Shown here: positions 6,057 through 14,917 of the stretch, one piece after another
Position numbering within the stretch: the stretch's first letter is position 1
Layout of the letters: every line of letters starts with the position of its first letter
Source of the DNA: Acidobacteria bacterium 28-1
Lineage (GTDB): Bacteria > Acidobacteriota > Blastocatellia > Pyrinomonadales > Pyrinomonadaceae
Assembly: GCA_002050365.1 (NCBI GenBank)
Contig: MWYZ01000080.1
Location: 1-64,000, forward strand
Direction: 5' to 3'
DNA length: 64,000 nucleotides
The notes under the pieces: model-generated
Seen by the model: only the letters and a program-made list of their open reading frames with translations
What the model was told of the DNA's origin: nothing
The model's database searches: none
Translations under genes and position numbers: made by a program

Positions 6057-6673
6057 TTTCATATCTTTCAGGCAAACTATTAGAAAAACAGGCGACGGCG
6101 GTGATTATAGAGGTCGGCGGTGTCGGTTATGAAGTTACGATTCCGCTTTCAACCTTTTACGATTTGGGCGAAGTCGGCGAAAACGTGTCGCTGCGCATTT
6201 TCACATACGTCCGCGAAGACACGTTGCAGCTTTTCGGCTTCCGAACTCTGCGCGAGCGCGAGCTTTATTTGAAGCTGATTTCCGTGCAGGGAATCGGCGC
6301 AAAATCCGGTATTTCGATGTTGTCGGGCTTGAGCGCGGACGAAATTGTAACAGCGATTCGCACGGATAATCTAGCGCGTCTGACTTCAATTCCGGGTGTC
6401 GGCAAAAAAACGGCGGAACGAATGGTTATTGAGCTGCGCGATAAATTAAATGAATTTACCGCGCAATCAACTCAGGAAAGAATTGCAGCCGGCGGCAAAC
6501 AAACCGAATTGCCTGCCGACGCGGTTTTCGATGACGCACTTTCCGCTCTTGTAAATCTCGGCTACCAACGCAACGCGGCGGAGAAAGCGTTAAACCAAGC
6601 GATAAAAGACGGAACGGAAATTTCCGTTCAAAAATTATTGCGAAAGAGCTTGCAGCTTTTAGCGAAAGGTTAG
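6053..6673 (+). CDS. ruvA: Holliday junction branch migration protein RuvA
   Basis: 206 residues, the normal length. It has an N-terminal OB fold (MISYLSGKLLEKQATAVIIE), two helix-hairpin-helix motifs at 'LISVQGIGAKSG' and 'LTSIPGVGKKTAERM', and a C-terminal three-helix domain that contacts RuvB ('DALSALVNLGYQRNAAEKAL'). RuvA tetramers bind the four-way junction and load RuvB. The start overlaps the protease stop. Its partner ruvB follows only after an inserted xisH-xisI pair, so the usual ruvA-ruvB adjacency is broken. Confidence 0.97.
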   Translation: MISYLSGKLLEKQATAVIIEVGGVGYEVTIPLSTFYDLGEVGENVSLRIFTYVREDTLQLFGFRTLRERELYLKLISVQGIGAKSGISMLSGLSADEIVTAIRTDNLARLTSIPGVGKKTAERMVIELRDKLNEFTAQSTQERIAAGGKQTELPADAVFDDALSALVNLGYQRNAAEKALNQAIKDGTEISVQKLLRKSLQLLAKG

Positions 6674-6677
6674 TGAG

Positions 6678-7090
6678 ATGGCGCAACTCGATAAAATTCA
6701 CGATGCCGTGAAAAACGCCCTTATCAAAGATAGCTGGACAATTACGGCTGAAAATTTCCAGATGCGCTTTAAAGAATTGAAACTTTATGGAGACCTCGAA
6801 GCGCATAAAATCTTTGCGGTAAAAGGAACGGAGAAAATCGTCGTTGAAGCAAAAAGTTTTTGGGTGTTTCGGCAATGTCCGAATTTCAAAAAGCACTCGG
6901 ACAATACCGAATTTACAAACAGGTTTTGTCGCAGCTAAAACCGGAAGTCAAAGTTTTTCTGGCAATCGCCGAATCAATTTATAATAAATTTTTCGTCGGC
7001 GAAGGCATTCAGTTTATAATCGAACGCGAGGAAGTTGCTTTTTTCGTTGTCAATTTGGAGAGCGAGGTGATTGTTAAATGGATAAATTAA
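6678..7090 (+). pseudogene. xisH: xisH-like gene with a one-base frameshift
   Basis: The first frame (ATG 6678) reads HDAVKNALIKDSWTITAENF through 'GTEKIVVEAKSF', the XisH N-terminal half. The second frame continues 'MSEFQKALGQYRIYKQVLSQLKPEVKVFLAI' to 'VIVKWIN' at 7090, the C-terminal half. They join if one T is added to the T5 run at 6857-6861, restoring a ~137-residue protein, the normal XisH length. XisH with XisI was first described as needed for excision of the Anabaena fdxN element, and pairs occur widely without that element. It may be a true mutation, a sequencing error in a homopolymer, or slippage. Confidence 0.75.
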
Positions 7091-7419
7091 GCGAATACAA
7101 AGAAACGGTTAAAAATATTTTAAATTATTACGTCGAGCTAGACCGCAAAACACCTGAGCCGAATATGGAATATTTTCTTATCGCCGATGACGAAAACGGA
7201 CAGTATCTATGGAAAACAATCGGCTGGGAAAAAGACAAACACGTTGATTTGACGACGGTTTATATTCGCCTGAAAAACGACAAAATTTACATCGAAGAAG
7301 ATTGGACGGAAGAAGGAATTGCCACGGATTTGCTCCGCGCAGGCATTCCTAAAAAAGACATTGTGCTGGCATTTCATGAGCCTTCACTCAGGAAATACAC
7401 GGAGTTTGCCGTCGCATAA
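7078..7419 (+). CDS. xisI: XisI family protein
   Basis: 113 residues, full length. Characteristic segments are an opening of MDKLSEYKETVKNILNYYVE, 'IGWEKDKHVDLTTVYIRLKNDKIYIEED' and 'TEEGIATDLLRAGIPKKDIVLAFHEP' followed by 'FAVA' at the end. It overlaps the 3' end of the xisH frame by 13 bases and ends 3 bases before ruvB. XisI proteins occur with XisH; molecular function is not established beyond the fdxN excision phenotype. Intact while xisH is frameshifted. Confidence 0.85.
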   Translation: MDKLSEYKETVKNILNYYVELDRKTPEPNMEYFLIADDENGQYLWKTIGWEKDKHVDLTTVYIRLKNDKIYIEEDWTEEGIATDLLRAGIPKKDIVLAFHEPSLRKYTEFAVA

Positions 7420-7422
7420 AAA

Positions 7423-8466
7423 ATGACTGAAGATTTTGAAAACAATGATAATCGCGACGGCAACGCCTTTGACGAAGAGCGGCAGATTGAACTTTCCTTG
7501 CGTCCGACGCAGCTTGCCGAATATATCGGACAGCGTAAAGTGAAGGACAATCTGCGGATATATATTAAAGCCGCGCTCAAACGTCGCGAAGCTCTCGACC
7601 ATATTCTGCTGTTTGGTCCGCCCGGTACAGGCAAAACTACTTTATCAAATATTGTCGCCACCGAAATGGCGGCGGAACTCAAATCAACCGCCGGTCCGAT
7701 TATCGAAAAAGCTGGAGATTTAGCCGCGCTGCTGACGAATCTTGCCGAAGGCGACGTGCTTTTTATAGACGAAATTCACCGCTTAAATCCAGCAATCGAA
7801 GAAGTTCTCTATCCGGCGATGGAAGATTATCAACTCGATTTGATGATTGGACAAGGCACGGCGGCGCGTTCGATAAAATTAGAATTGCCAAAATTTACTC
7901 TGGTCGGCGCAACGACTCGTCCGGGTTTGATTACTGCGCCGCTGCGTGGCAGATTCGGCATCGTTTTTCACCTCGATTTTTATAATGTCGAAGATTTGCA
8001 GACGATTGTTACGCGCTCGGCAAATATTTTGAGCGTTGAGATTGAAGAAACTGGCGCCAAGGAAATTGCCCGCCGTTCGCGCGGAACTCCGCGCATTGCC
8101 AATCGGCTTTTGAGACGCGTTCGTGATTACGCCGAAGTAGATTACGACGGACGCATCACGGAAGCGGTCGCCAAAGACGCGCTCAACCGAATGGAAGTTG
8201 ACATCTACGGTCTTGACGAAGTTGACCGCAAACTTCTTTTGACGATTATCGAAAAATTCGACGGCGGACCGGTCGGCTTGGGAACAATTTCAGCCGCGAT
8301 TTATGAAGAAAAGGATTCGATTGAGGAAATTATCGAGCCTTACTTGATTCAAACCGGTTTTCTCAATCGCACGCCACGCGGTCGAATGGTAACACGCCTC
8401 GCTTATGAACATTTCGGTTTAAACAATTTGTTGAAAAAACCCGACGCGCCCGGTTTGTTTGAGTAA
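7423..8466 (+). CDS. ruvB: Holliday junction branch migration helicase RuvB
   Basis: 347 residues, normal length. The AAA+ core has Walker A GPPGTGKT (65-72), Walker B '[10 protein letters not shown]', sensor 1 '[13 protein letters not shown]' and the arginine finger region '[15 protein letters not shown]'. A C-terminal winged helix ends in '[16 protein letters not shown]'. RuvB hexamers pump DNA through RuvA-bound junctions using ATP. The acidic N-terminal extension (about 20 residues) is slightly longer than in E. coli. It follows xisI with a 3-base gap. Confidence 0.97.
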   Translation: MTEDFENNDNRDGNAFDEERQIELSLRPTQLAEYIGQRKVKDNLRIYIKAALKRREALDHILLFGPPGTGKTTLSNIVATEMAAELKSTAGPIIEKAGDLAALLTNLAEGDVLFIDEIHRLNPAIEEVLYPAMEDYQLDLMIGQGTAARSIKLELPKFTLVGATTRPGLITAPLRGRFGIVFHLDFYNVEDLQTIVTRSANILSVEIEETGAKEIARRSRGTPRIANRLLRRVRDYAEVDYDGRITEAVAKDALNRMEVDIYGLDEVDRKLLLTIIEKFDGGPVGLGTISAAIYEEKDSIEEIIEPYLIQTGFLNRTPRGRMVTRLAYEHFGLNNLLKKPDAPGLFE

Positions 8467-8565
8467 TCGGATGAATCAAGAACAGAAATTTCTTGTCGTA
8501 ACGGCGAAAATCGTGTTATAAAAGTTATGTGAAATAGTTTTTATTGTTGCGAATTATAAACGATT

Positions 8566-9138
8566 ATGCGAAAAACTATAATTGGATTTTTAACTTTTTG
8601 TTTTACATTACTCATCGGGTTAAGCGTTTATAATGCTTGGTATCCCCCTGCTCATAACTCGGTTCAAGAAGTTCCCCTTACCGTTGTAAATAATTCTGTT
8701 GAATCCGTGCAGAATAAAGCGGAAAATGAATACGCCGCAGTCGAATCTTATAAAATTGCTTCTTGTATTAACCCGAATTCTTTTAAGCATATCGCCTCGC
8801 GGAAAATCCCAACTATAAAAGGCGGCGTTGTCAATCAATGGGTAATCTGCGGGACTTTACCTGAATATCCTGAGACTGCACTGGATAGAAATATATCCGG
8901 CGAGGTATTTGTAAATGTTTTAATTGATGAAAGCGGAGAATTTGCAGAAGCATCTATTAAGAGCGGACATCCTTTATTCCATCAAGCGGCATTAAAAGCA
9001 GTTCATCAAACGAGAACCGCCCCAATTTTGTTAGGTGGGGAATTTATGAAAGCACGGGGAGTTTTGGTATATCAATTTGATAGTGAACGCGGCGTATCAT
9101 TTCTGAGACGCTTTTCAATCAAAAATTCTGTTCGATAA
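8566..9138 (+). CDS. TonB C-terminal-domain protein, membrane anchored
   Basis: 190 residues. It has one N-terminal anchor helix (about 5-25), a ~75-residue linker, and a TonB C-terminal fold with 'LPEYPETALDRNISGEVFVNVLIDESGEFAEASIKSGHPLFHQAALKAV'. Such proteins transmit proton-motive energy to outer-membrane receptors, or are small TonB-like proteins without an ExbBD partner, as here. It stands alone between ruvB and the convergent gyrA. A candidate promoter (TTGTCG-17-TTATAA) lies before it but is weak. Confidence 0.8.
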   Translation: MRKTIIGFLTFCFTLLIGLSVYNAWYPPAHNSVQEVPLTVVNNSVESVQNKAENEYAAVESYKIASCINPNSFKHIASRKIPTIKGGVVNQWVICGTLPEYPETALDRNISGEVFVNVLIDESGEFAEASIKSGHPLFHQAALKAVHQTRTAPILLGGEFMKARGVLVYQFDSERGVSFLRRFSIKNSVR

Positions 9139-9253
9139 ATTTTTTGCGCTGACCACCTAAATTTCTCTTATTCCCCGCCGATTTTCCGCCTACACGAAGA
9201 AATAAAGCCATTCTTATTTGAGTCTGCATCGTTCGTATCTGATTTTGATTAAA

Positions 9254-9284
9254 TAAAAACGGGCGAGAAATTATTCTCGCCCGT
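9254..9284 (-). terminator. rho-independent terminator of gyrA
   Basis: On the minus strand ACGGGCGAGAA pairs perfectly with TTCTCGCCCGT (11 bp, 4-base loop) and is followed by TTTTTATTTA. It begins 25 bases after the gyrA stop codon. Confidence 0.85.
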
Positions 9285-9308
9285 GCAAATTTGATTAACT
9301 TTTCGAGT

Positions 9309-12300
9309 TTATTCTTCGCCGTCTTCATCTTCCGAAACATCAATCAGAGACGCGCTCGTTACCATATCGCCGTCGTTCATACGGATTAAAGTTACGCCTT
9401 GTGCGCTTCTGCCTGTTTGCCGGATTTTGTCGGTGTCGAGGCGGATGAGTTTGGCTTGCTGCGTGATAATGATTACTTCCGAATCTTCGTCAACCGGAAA
9501 AACTGCGACGACCTTGCCGGTCTTTTTCGTCGTTTTCATATTGATTACGCCTTTGCCGGCGCGGTTTATTAGACGATAAGTGCCGACTTTGGTTTGTTTG
9601 CCGAACCCTTGTTCGGAAATCGAAAGCATTCTCTCCGTTTCGTCTTTGGAAACGGCGCACGCCGAGACGACGAAATCATCTTTCCGCAGATTTATTCCGC
9701 GCACGCCGCGAGCGACTCTTCCCAAAGAACGCGCATCTTTTTCGTCAAAGCGAATCGCCATTCCGTCGTGCGTGGCGATGAAGATTTGTTTCGTGCCGTC
9801 GGTCACGAAAACATTCAGTAATTCATCGTCGTCGTCAATGTTGATGGCGTTGATGCCGTTGGCGCGGATGTTTTGATATTGCGACAACGCAGATTTTTTA
9901 ACGATGCCTTTTTTCGTCACCATCGTTACATAAACTTCGTCGGCGAAATCCTTGACGGGCAAAACTTCAACGAGTTTCCGCTCAGTTGACATACTTATCA
10001 AATTGACAATCGCCTTGCCGCGGGCGGCAGTGTCGCCTTCGGGAATTTCGTGGACTTTGATTTTAAAGACTTGCCCGTCATCGGTGAAAATCATCAGAAA
10101 ATCGTGCGTCGAAGCCGTGAAAAGATGATTCACAAAATCTTCGTTTTTCGCCTTCGCGCCGAAGCGACCTTTGCCGCCGCGCGCCTGCGTCGAATATGCG
10201 GTAACCGGCGTGCGTTTGATGTAGCCGGCGTTGGTCACTGTTATTGCAACTTCTTCGTCGGCGATTAAATCTTCAATTTTCAGTTCGATTCCGGCATCAA
10301 CAATCTCGGTTTTTCGCGCATCGCCGAAATTTCTTTTGATTTCTTTTAATTCGTCAACGATGACTTGTCGAAGCAATTGTTCATTTGCCAGGATGCTTTC
10401 GAGTTCGCTGATGAATTTTAGAATCGCTTCGAGTTCGTCAATAATTTTTTGACGTTCGAGAGCCGACAAACGACGCAGTTGTAAATCGAGAATCGCTTGC
10501 GCTTGAATTTCGCTGAGCTGCAAACCGCCAACGACCTTTTGTAAATCCTTCAAAAAAGATTCCGTCGTTTTATCGCTCGGTGCGCCGCGCCATGTTTTAA
10601 CTTCCGTTAAGTTGTCGAAATTTCCGGTCATCCACGCCCGTGCTTCTTCAATCGAACGTGAGTTACGAATCAACGGAATAATATAATCGAGCGCGTCAAT
10701 CGCCTTCTTCAAGCCTTCCAAAACGTGCGCTCTGGCTCGCGCCTTTCGCAATTCAAACTCTGTTCGGCGACGAACGACCTCACGGCGAAATTCGACGAAC
10801 GCTTCGAGAATCTGCTTGAGATTCAAAACCTTCGGCTGTCCGTCAACAATCGCAATGTTGATAATGCCGAACGACATTTGCAGCGGCGTGAGTTTGTAAA
10901 GTTTGTTGAGAACCACTTGCGGCACGGCATCGCGCTTGAGTTCGATGACGACGCGGATACCTTCACGGTTCGATTCGTCGCGGATTTCCGCAATGCCATC
11001 GAGCCGTTTTTCGTTGACGAGTTCGGCGATTTTTTCGATCAGCCGCGCTTTATTCAGTTGATACGGAATTTCTGTTACAACCACCGCGTCGCGTTCCGAA
11101 TTTCCGCGCCCAACACGGTCAATCGCCGCTTTCGCCCGCATCTGCAAAATGCCGCGTCCTTCGCGGTAAGCGCGGTGAATTTCCTCGCGTCCGTAAATAA
11201 ACGCGCCCGTCGGAAAATCCGGTCCCGGAATGATTTCAATAAGTTTATCAATTGAAATATCAGGATTTTTAATCAGCGCAACGGTCGCATCAATTACTTC
11301 CGTCAAATTATGCGGCGGCATCTTCGTCGCCATCCCGACCGCGATGCCTTCCGAACCATTGACCAATAAATTCGGAAAACGCGCCGGCAAAACTTTCGGC
11401 TCTGATAAAGATTCGTCATAATTCGGCTGAAAATCTACAGTTTCCTTTTCGATGTCAGCGAGAATTTCGCCGGTCAGCTTCTGCATTCTCACTTCCGTGT
11501 TGTGATTTACAAAACCGTTCGCTACAAACGAATGACAATCGCTGTCAACCCGAAGCGAATAAACTCGTCGTTCGCCTGCATCTTCAATTTCGGCAATCGG
11601 GTCGAACAAATAATTTGTTTCGGCTAAATTTTTTATCCACGCAAAATCATTCGGACTAAGAGCAGTTTCAAGACGGGAAAAAGATTTCGGCAAACGCGGC
11701 AAACGGTCAAAGTTATGTCGTTCCAGCCAACTCTTTTCGGCAAAAGCATTGGCGCGAACAAAGCCCGCGAGATGCGGCACAAAATCGGTTTTCGATAATG
11801 CAATGCCCGAAAATGCAGACACGACAATTTCCAATGCTTCTCTTTTCACATTTGAAAAGAAACCGATTTTCTCAGCGAACTTTTGCAAATTTTCCTTGCC
11901 CGTGATGCACAACCGATGCGTTTTGCGTCCATGTGATGCATCCCAAAAAAAGCTTGCGGCAATGCCGAAACGCAACAAAACAACTTGCGTTTGCTTGAGC
12001 ATCACCGCGCTATTTGAAGTTAAGGTTACGCGCATTAAACTTTTGCCGGATTTCTCAACGCTTCCGTCACCTTCATAAAGACCACGCAAAAACGCTGAAA
12101 CGACTTCTTTCGGCGAACGAAGAATCGCTTCGGGCATTTGCTTCTCGTGTGATTTGCCGCCCATGCCGAGATTTTGCAAAAGTCCGACGATATGTTGGCT
12201 AACAACCTGCATCTGCCACCATTTCTTTTTGCCGTAACCGTGCGGCTCGCGCAGCCAACGATGCAAGCGGCAAGTCGGGAAAACTCTTTCCCAAGCCGCG

Positions 12301-14483
12301 ACAAATTCATCGGCAAACTCACCTTCGGCATTGACAAAATCAATGCAGTTTTTGCGGCTCGAACCTTCCGCCGTCAACGCGCCCAGCAGAAAAGCTAAAT
12401 CGGCGTTCAAAGTTTCTGGACTTTCGTGAATCTCTGTGCGCAAATTTTTGAAACTCGGCAGATAATTTTTAAGCGTGATTTCTTTTTTCGTCCAAAGCGT
12501 TTCGCTTCGGTCAATAACGAGAAAATCACCTTTCTGCAATTTATCAATAGTTTTCCAAACAAAGTGCGGGCGATTATTTTGCGCCGTTTCCCAAACCAGA
12601 AGCGGATGGTTTGCCGTTCCCGTAATTTCATAGCCGCGATTAGTTTTGACGCGAAACGTCGGATGCTCGCCGCAATCGAACCATTTGCTCGCCCGGTTCA
12701 TTTTTTGATTATGCGAAAGAACATTAATGTTTGTATCTTCGTTTTTTGAGATTTTTTCGATTCGCTGCAAACCTTTATTTGTAACTGTAAGTGTATTGCC
12801 TGCAACACAATAACGCATTGCCGCCGCATTGTCGCCGTCAATCGAGCCGAAATTCCCTTGCCCGTCAACCAGCATATAACGCAAAGAAAATTCCTGCGCC
12901 ATTCGGACAATTGTTTCATAAACGGCGGTGTCGCCGTGCGGATGATATTTTCCGATACAATTTGAAACGGCGCAGCCTTGAAGTAAAAATTCGTGGCTTT
13001 CATCTTCGATTTGAATGTCGAAAGTTTCGGCAAGTTCACCATTATCAGAAACGGAAACGACATCTAAAAGACTGTAATTTTCAATTAGATTTCGCAAATT
13101 TCCCGCCAGCGACGAGCCGATGCGTTCGAGTTTCGGCAAAATTCCCCAAGCTTCGATTTGCCGGTATGACAAAGTTTTTTCGAGCAAATCGCTTGAATAG
13201 CGAATCTTTGCATTTGTCTGATATTTAATTCCCGCACGAAACTTTTTGCCATCTTTATCCAAATACCAACCGCCGCCAAGATGTTTCGCGGAAAGCTCCC
13301 TCCAAATTTGTTCGCTTGGGACACATTCGGTTTCGAGATTTAATCGGCGATTTTGCCAATTAGTGAGATTGAAAGCATTTTCTTGCTTGCGGCTGATTTT
13401 CAGATGCGGTTTTATCCAACTCGCCAGAAGCGAAGCATTTTCGCCTGTCGCCGTCAATATGAAAGCAGCAAGATTTGTTTTTCTGTTGTTCGGCAATCCT
13501 TCGGTGATGACCGCGTGAATTCCGCTGTCGGCAAGCATCGTTTGAAGTTGTGAACTCAAGTTTTTTGAAGTTGTCGAAAGAACGATTTCGCGCTTGCCAT
13601 TTTGATTTCGCAGAAAGCCGTCGCCGTCAATAAATCCGGCGATGAACGGCGCGAAAAGCCGACGGTCTTGCAAAATCCAAGACGGAACTGACTTGTCGTT
13701 GCATTTGCTTTCACAAATTTCAAACGCTTCCTGAAAACTGCTAAAACGAAGCGTGTGCTGCAATTGATGATGCGTCTTTTGCGGTTTTTTCTCGCTCCAA
13801 TAAGCATTAATTGATTTCTCCGCGCATACCGCAGCCACAAATTCAAGCGGCTCGCGGTCAACCATCGAAATTCCGACACGGCTTGAGCGTCCGCGGTCGG
13901 TTAAATAACCTTCCGCCACCAATAAACCGGCGGTGTAAGCTAATCCACGTTTTTTACTATTATGATGTGTTTCGGGAAAGCCCAAACTTCTAGGGCTTGA
14001 AACTAAAACCCGTTTGCCTTTCAAATTCTTCGCCTGTTCCCAACGAACTTCGTAATTTTCGCCGAGAACCCGAAACTTTTGGTCAGGCGTAACGGTTAAA
14101 GTCAAATTGTTGGAAAGCGAAACATCTATTACACGGCTCGGCGGATTATGAAACGCTTCGACGACGCGGCTCGTGTAGCCGTTCGGCATTAAAATCTCTT
14201 CGCCGACTTCGACGTTCTCAATCTGTTTCAATCCCTTTTTGGTGTGAACTAATGTTCTGGCAACAAAACAATCCCCAACGACGCGAGCCGATTTTTTATA
14301 CGGTTTATTGTGATAGTTGCCGAGTTCCTGCATCGCCCAAAGCACTCGGCGATGAACGGGTTTTAAACCGTCGCGCACGTCCGGCAGAGCGCGTCCGATG
14401 ATAACCGACATTGCGTAATCGAGATACGAACGCCGCATCTCGTCTTCGATATTAACTTGATTGCGTTCTAAAATTGTGTCCAT
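9309..14483 (-). CDS. gyrA: DNA gyrase subunit A containing two inteins
   Basis: The 1724-codon ORF spells a normal GyrA of 850 residues interrupted by two 437-residue inteins. Exteins: residues 1-71 (MDTILERNQ to ARVVGD), 509-558 (CIGKYHPHGDTAVYE to AAAMRY, which ends with the catalytic Tyr558) and 996-1724 (TEVRMQKL onward), including the six-bladed C-terminal domain with its GyrA-box-like 'QARGGKGRFGAK' and an acidic tail. GyrA with GyrB introduces negative supercoils and is essential, so both inteins must be removed after translation. At the quinolone positions equivalent to E. coli Ser83/Asp87 there are Thr and Glu. It ends in a strong terminator; gyrB is not in the window. Confidence 0.97.
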   Translation of the reverse strand: MDTILERNQVNIEDEMRRSYLDYAMSVIIGRALPDVRDGLKPVHRRVLWAMQELGNYHNKPYKKSARVVGDCFVARTLVHTKKGLKQIENVEVGEEILMPNGYTSRVVEAFHNPPSRVIDVSLSNNLTLTVTPDQKFRVLGENYEVRWEQAKNLKGKRVLVSSPRSLGFPETHHNSKKRGLAYTAGLLVAEGYLTDRGRSSRVGISMVDREPLEFVAAVCAEKSINAYWSEKKPQKTHHQLQHTLRFSSFQEAFEICESKCNDKSVPSWILQDRRLFAPFIAGFIDGDGFLRNQNGKREIVLSTTSKNLSSQLQTMLADSGIHAVITEGLPNNRKTNLAAFILTATGENASLLASWIKPHLKISRKQENAFNLTNWQNRRLNLETECVPSEQIWRELSAKHLGGGWYLDKDGKKFRAGIKYQTNAKIRYSSDLLEKTLSYRQIEAWGILPKLERIGSSLAGNLRNLIENYSLLDVVSVSDNGELAETFDIQIEDESHEFLLQGCAVSNCIGKYHPHGDTAVYETIVRMAQEFSLRYMLVDGQGNFGSIDGDNAAAMRYCVAGNTLTVTNKGLQRIEKISKNEDTNINVLSHNQKMNRASKWFDCGEHPTFRVKTNRGYEITGTANHPLLVWETAQNNRPHFVWKTIDKLQKGDFLVIDRSETLWTKKEITLKNYLPSFKNLRTEIHESPETLNADLAFLLGALTAEGSSRKNCIDFVNAEGEFADEFVAAWERVFPTCRLHRWLREPHGYGKKKWWQMQVVSQHIVGLLQNLGMGGKSHEKQMPEAILRSPKEVVSAFLRGLYEGDGSVEKSGKSLMRVTLTSNSAVMLKQTQVVLLRFGIAASFFWDASHGRKTHRLCITGKENLQKFAEKIGFFSNVKREALEIVVSAFSGIALSKTDFVPHLAGFVRANAFAEKSWLERHNFDRLPRLPKSFSRLETALSPNDFAWIKNLAETNYLFDPIAEIEDAGERRVYSLRVDSDCHSFVANGFVNHNTEVRMQKLTGEILADIEKETVDFQPNYDESLSEPKVLPARFPNLLVNGSEGIAVGMATKMPPHNLTEVIDATVALIKNPDISIDKLIEIIPGPDFPTGAFIYGREEIHRAYREGRGILQMRAKAAIDRVGRGNSERDAVVVTEIPYQLNKARLIEKIAELVNEKRLDGIAEIRDESNREGIRVVIELKRDAVPQVVLNKLYKLTPLQMSFGIINIAIVDGQPKVLNLKQILEAFVEFRREVVRRRTEFELRKARARAHVLEGLKKAIDALDYIIPLIRNSRSIEEARAWMTGNFDNLTEVKTWRGAPSDKTTESFLKDLQKVVGGLQLSEIQAQAILDLQLRRLSALERQKIIDELEAILKFISELESILANEQLLRQVIVDELKEIKRNFGDARKTEIVDAGIELKIEDLIADEEVAITVTNAGYIKRTPVTAYSTQARGGKGRFGAKAKNEDFVNHLFTASTHDFLMIFTDDGQVFKIKVHEIPEGDTAARGKAIVNLISMSTERKLVEVLPVKDFADEVYVTMVTKKGIVKKSALSQYQNIRANGINAINIDDDDELLNVFVTDGTKQIFIATHDGMAIRFDEKDARSLGRVARGVRGINLRKDDFVVSACAVSKDETERMLSISEQGFGKQTKVGTYRLINRAGKGVINMKTTKKTGKVVAVFPVDEDSEVIIITQQAKLIRLDTDKIRQTGRSAQGVTLIRMNDGDMVTSASLIDVSEDEDGEE
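11499..12809 (-). other. GyrA intein 2 (Y^T site), LAGLIDADG type
   Basis: 437 residues, GyrA precursor 559-995. Block A starts CVAGNTLTVTNKG. Block B is EITGTANHPLL, with the conserved T-x2-H. The endonuclease motifs are 'FLLGALTAEGSS' and 'FLRGLYEGDGSV', both retaining the acidic residue. Block F/G is 'VYSLRVDSDCHSFVANGFVNHN', ending His-Asn before Thr. The insertion point is immediately after the catalytic tyrosine, the same site as the mycobacterial GyrA inteins. All standard splicing residues are present, so splicing and homing activity are expected (inference). Confidence 0.95.
12960..14270 (-). other. GyrA intein 1 (D^C site), LAGLIDADG type, non-canonical
   Basis: 437 residues, precursor 72-508. 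Block A starts CFVARTLVHTKKG. Block B reads LTVTPDQKF, where the usual histidine is Gln. The endonuclease motifs are 'YTAGLLVAEGYL' and 'FIAGFIDGDGFL', both with acidic residues. Block F/G is 'TFDIQIEDESHEFLLQGCAVSN', ending Ser-Asn instead of His-Asn, with +1 Cys of 'CIGKYHPHGD'. It splits GyrA just before the quinolone-resistance region. Two of the residues that normally assist splicing are replaced. The intein must still splice because gyrA is essential, so compensation elsewhere is likely. Confidence 0.93.
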
Positions 14484-14538
14484 TAAATTTTCCTTGTTTT
14501 GTCATTACTGATTTGAAATTTTTACTCTTTGTGAAAAG

Positions 14539-14626
14539 GTGTGAACTTAAATAAAAACTTGTTTTTCACACGACTTAAATGTATTATTATTTTACAGGTT
14601 TTGAGCTTGTTTAGCAAACTGTAAAA
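14539..14626 (-). promoter_or_regulatory. gyrA leader with two inverted repeats
   Basis: Within the 518-base gap upstream of gyrA there are two dyads: GTGTGAA (14539-14545) with TTCACAC (14565-14571), and TTTTACAG (14590-14597) with CTGTAAAA (14619-14626). They lie in AT-rich DNA where the gyrA promoter is expected. No -35/-10 pair could be fixed by eye, and the binding protein is unknown. Supercoiling control of gyrA is general knowledge, not seen here. Confidence 0.3.
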
Positions 14627-14704
14627 CCCGTGCAAGCCGCACAAAATCAACTGTTTCCCGCATAATTTTCAATTCGATTTCATCTCTCGAAAACAACTCT
14701 AAAA

Positions 14705-14917
14705 ATGACTACTGAAAGCGAAAAAGACAACCGCCGCATTGGAAGATTTTCTCAACGTTCGATGCGGAAATCGGCGAATTTGTGAGAGTTATGAGCGAGC
14801 AATGCGATGTTTCGATTACCTTGGTCGTATCCGGCAAGCATTTCGGTCAAGATGGCATTCCACGGCTGCACATCGAATTCATTTACCGCTTTTTTCCGCT
14901 CGAAGGAATTGAATAGG
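14705..14917 (+). pseudogene. possible small gene remnant, frameshifted
   Basis: ATG 14705 opens MTTESEKDNRR. A different frame then reads HWKIFSTFDAEIGEFVRVMS through 'LVVSGKHFGQDGIPRLHIEFIYRFFPLEGIE' to a TAG at 14915-14917. The second stretch looks like real protein (amphipathic helix then strands), but it has no start codon of its own after the frame's last stop. Adding one base near 14734-14737 would join the two into about 70 residues. I recognise no family. It could be noncoding; the rest of this 518-base gap holds gyrA leader dyads and a hairpin repeat. Confidence 0.3.

Noticed and set aside
10725-11255. 176-codon plus-strand ORF inside gyrA
   Set aside because: Shadow of gyrA on the opposite strand; composition is a reverse reading of gyrA codons.
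11499-14270. Idea that the two inteins are recent copies of each other because both are 437 residues
   Set aside because: Sequences differ throughout, including splice and endonuclease motifs; equal length looks like coincidence (purA is also 437).
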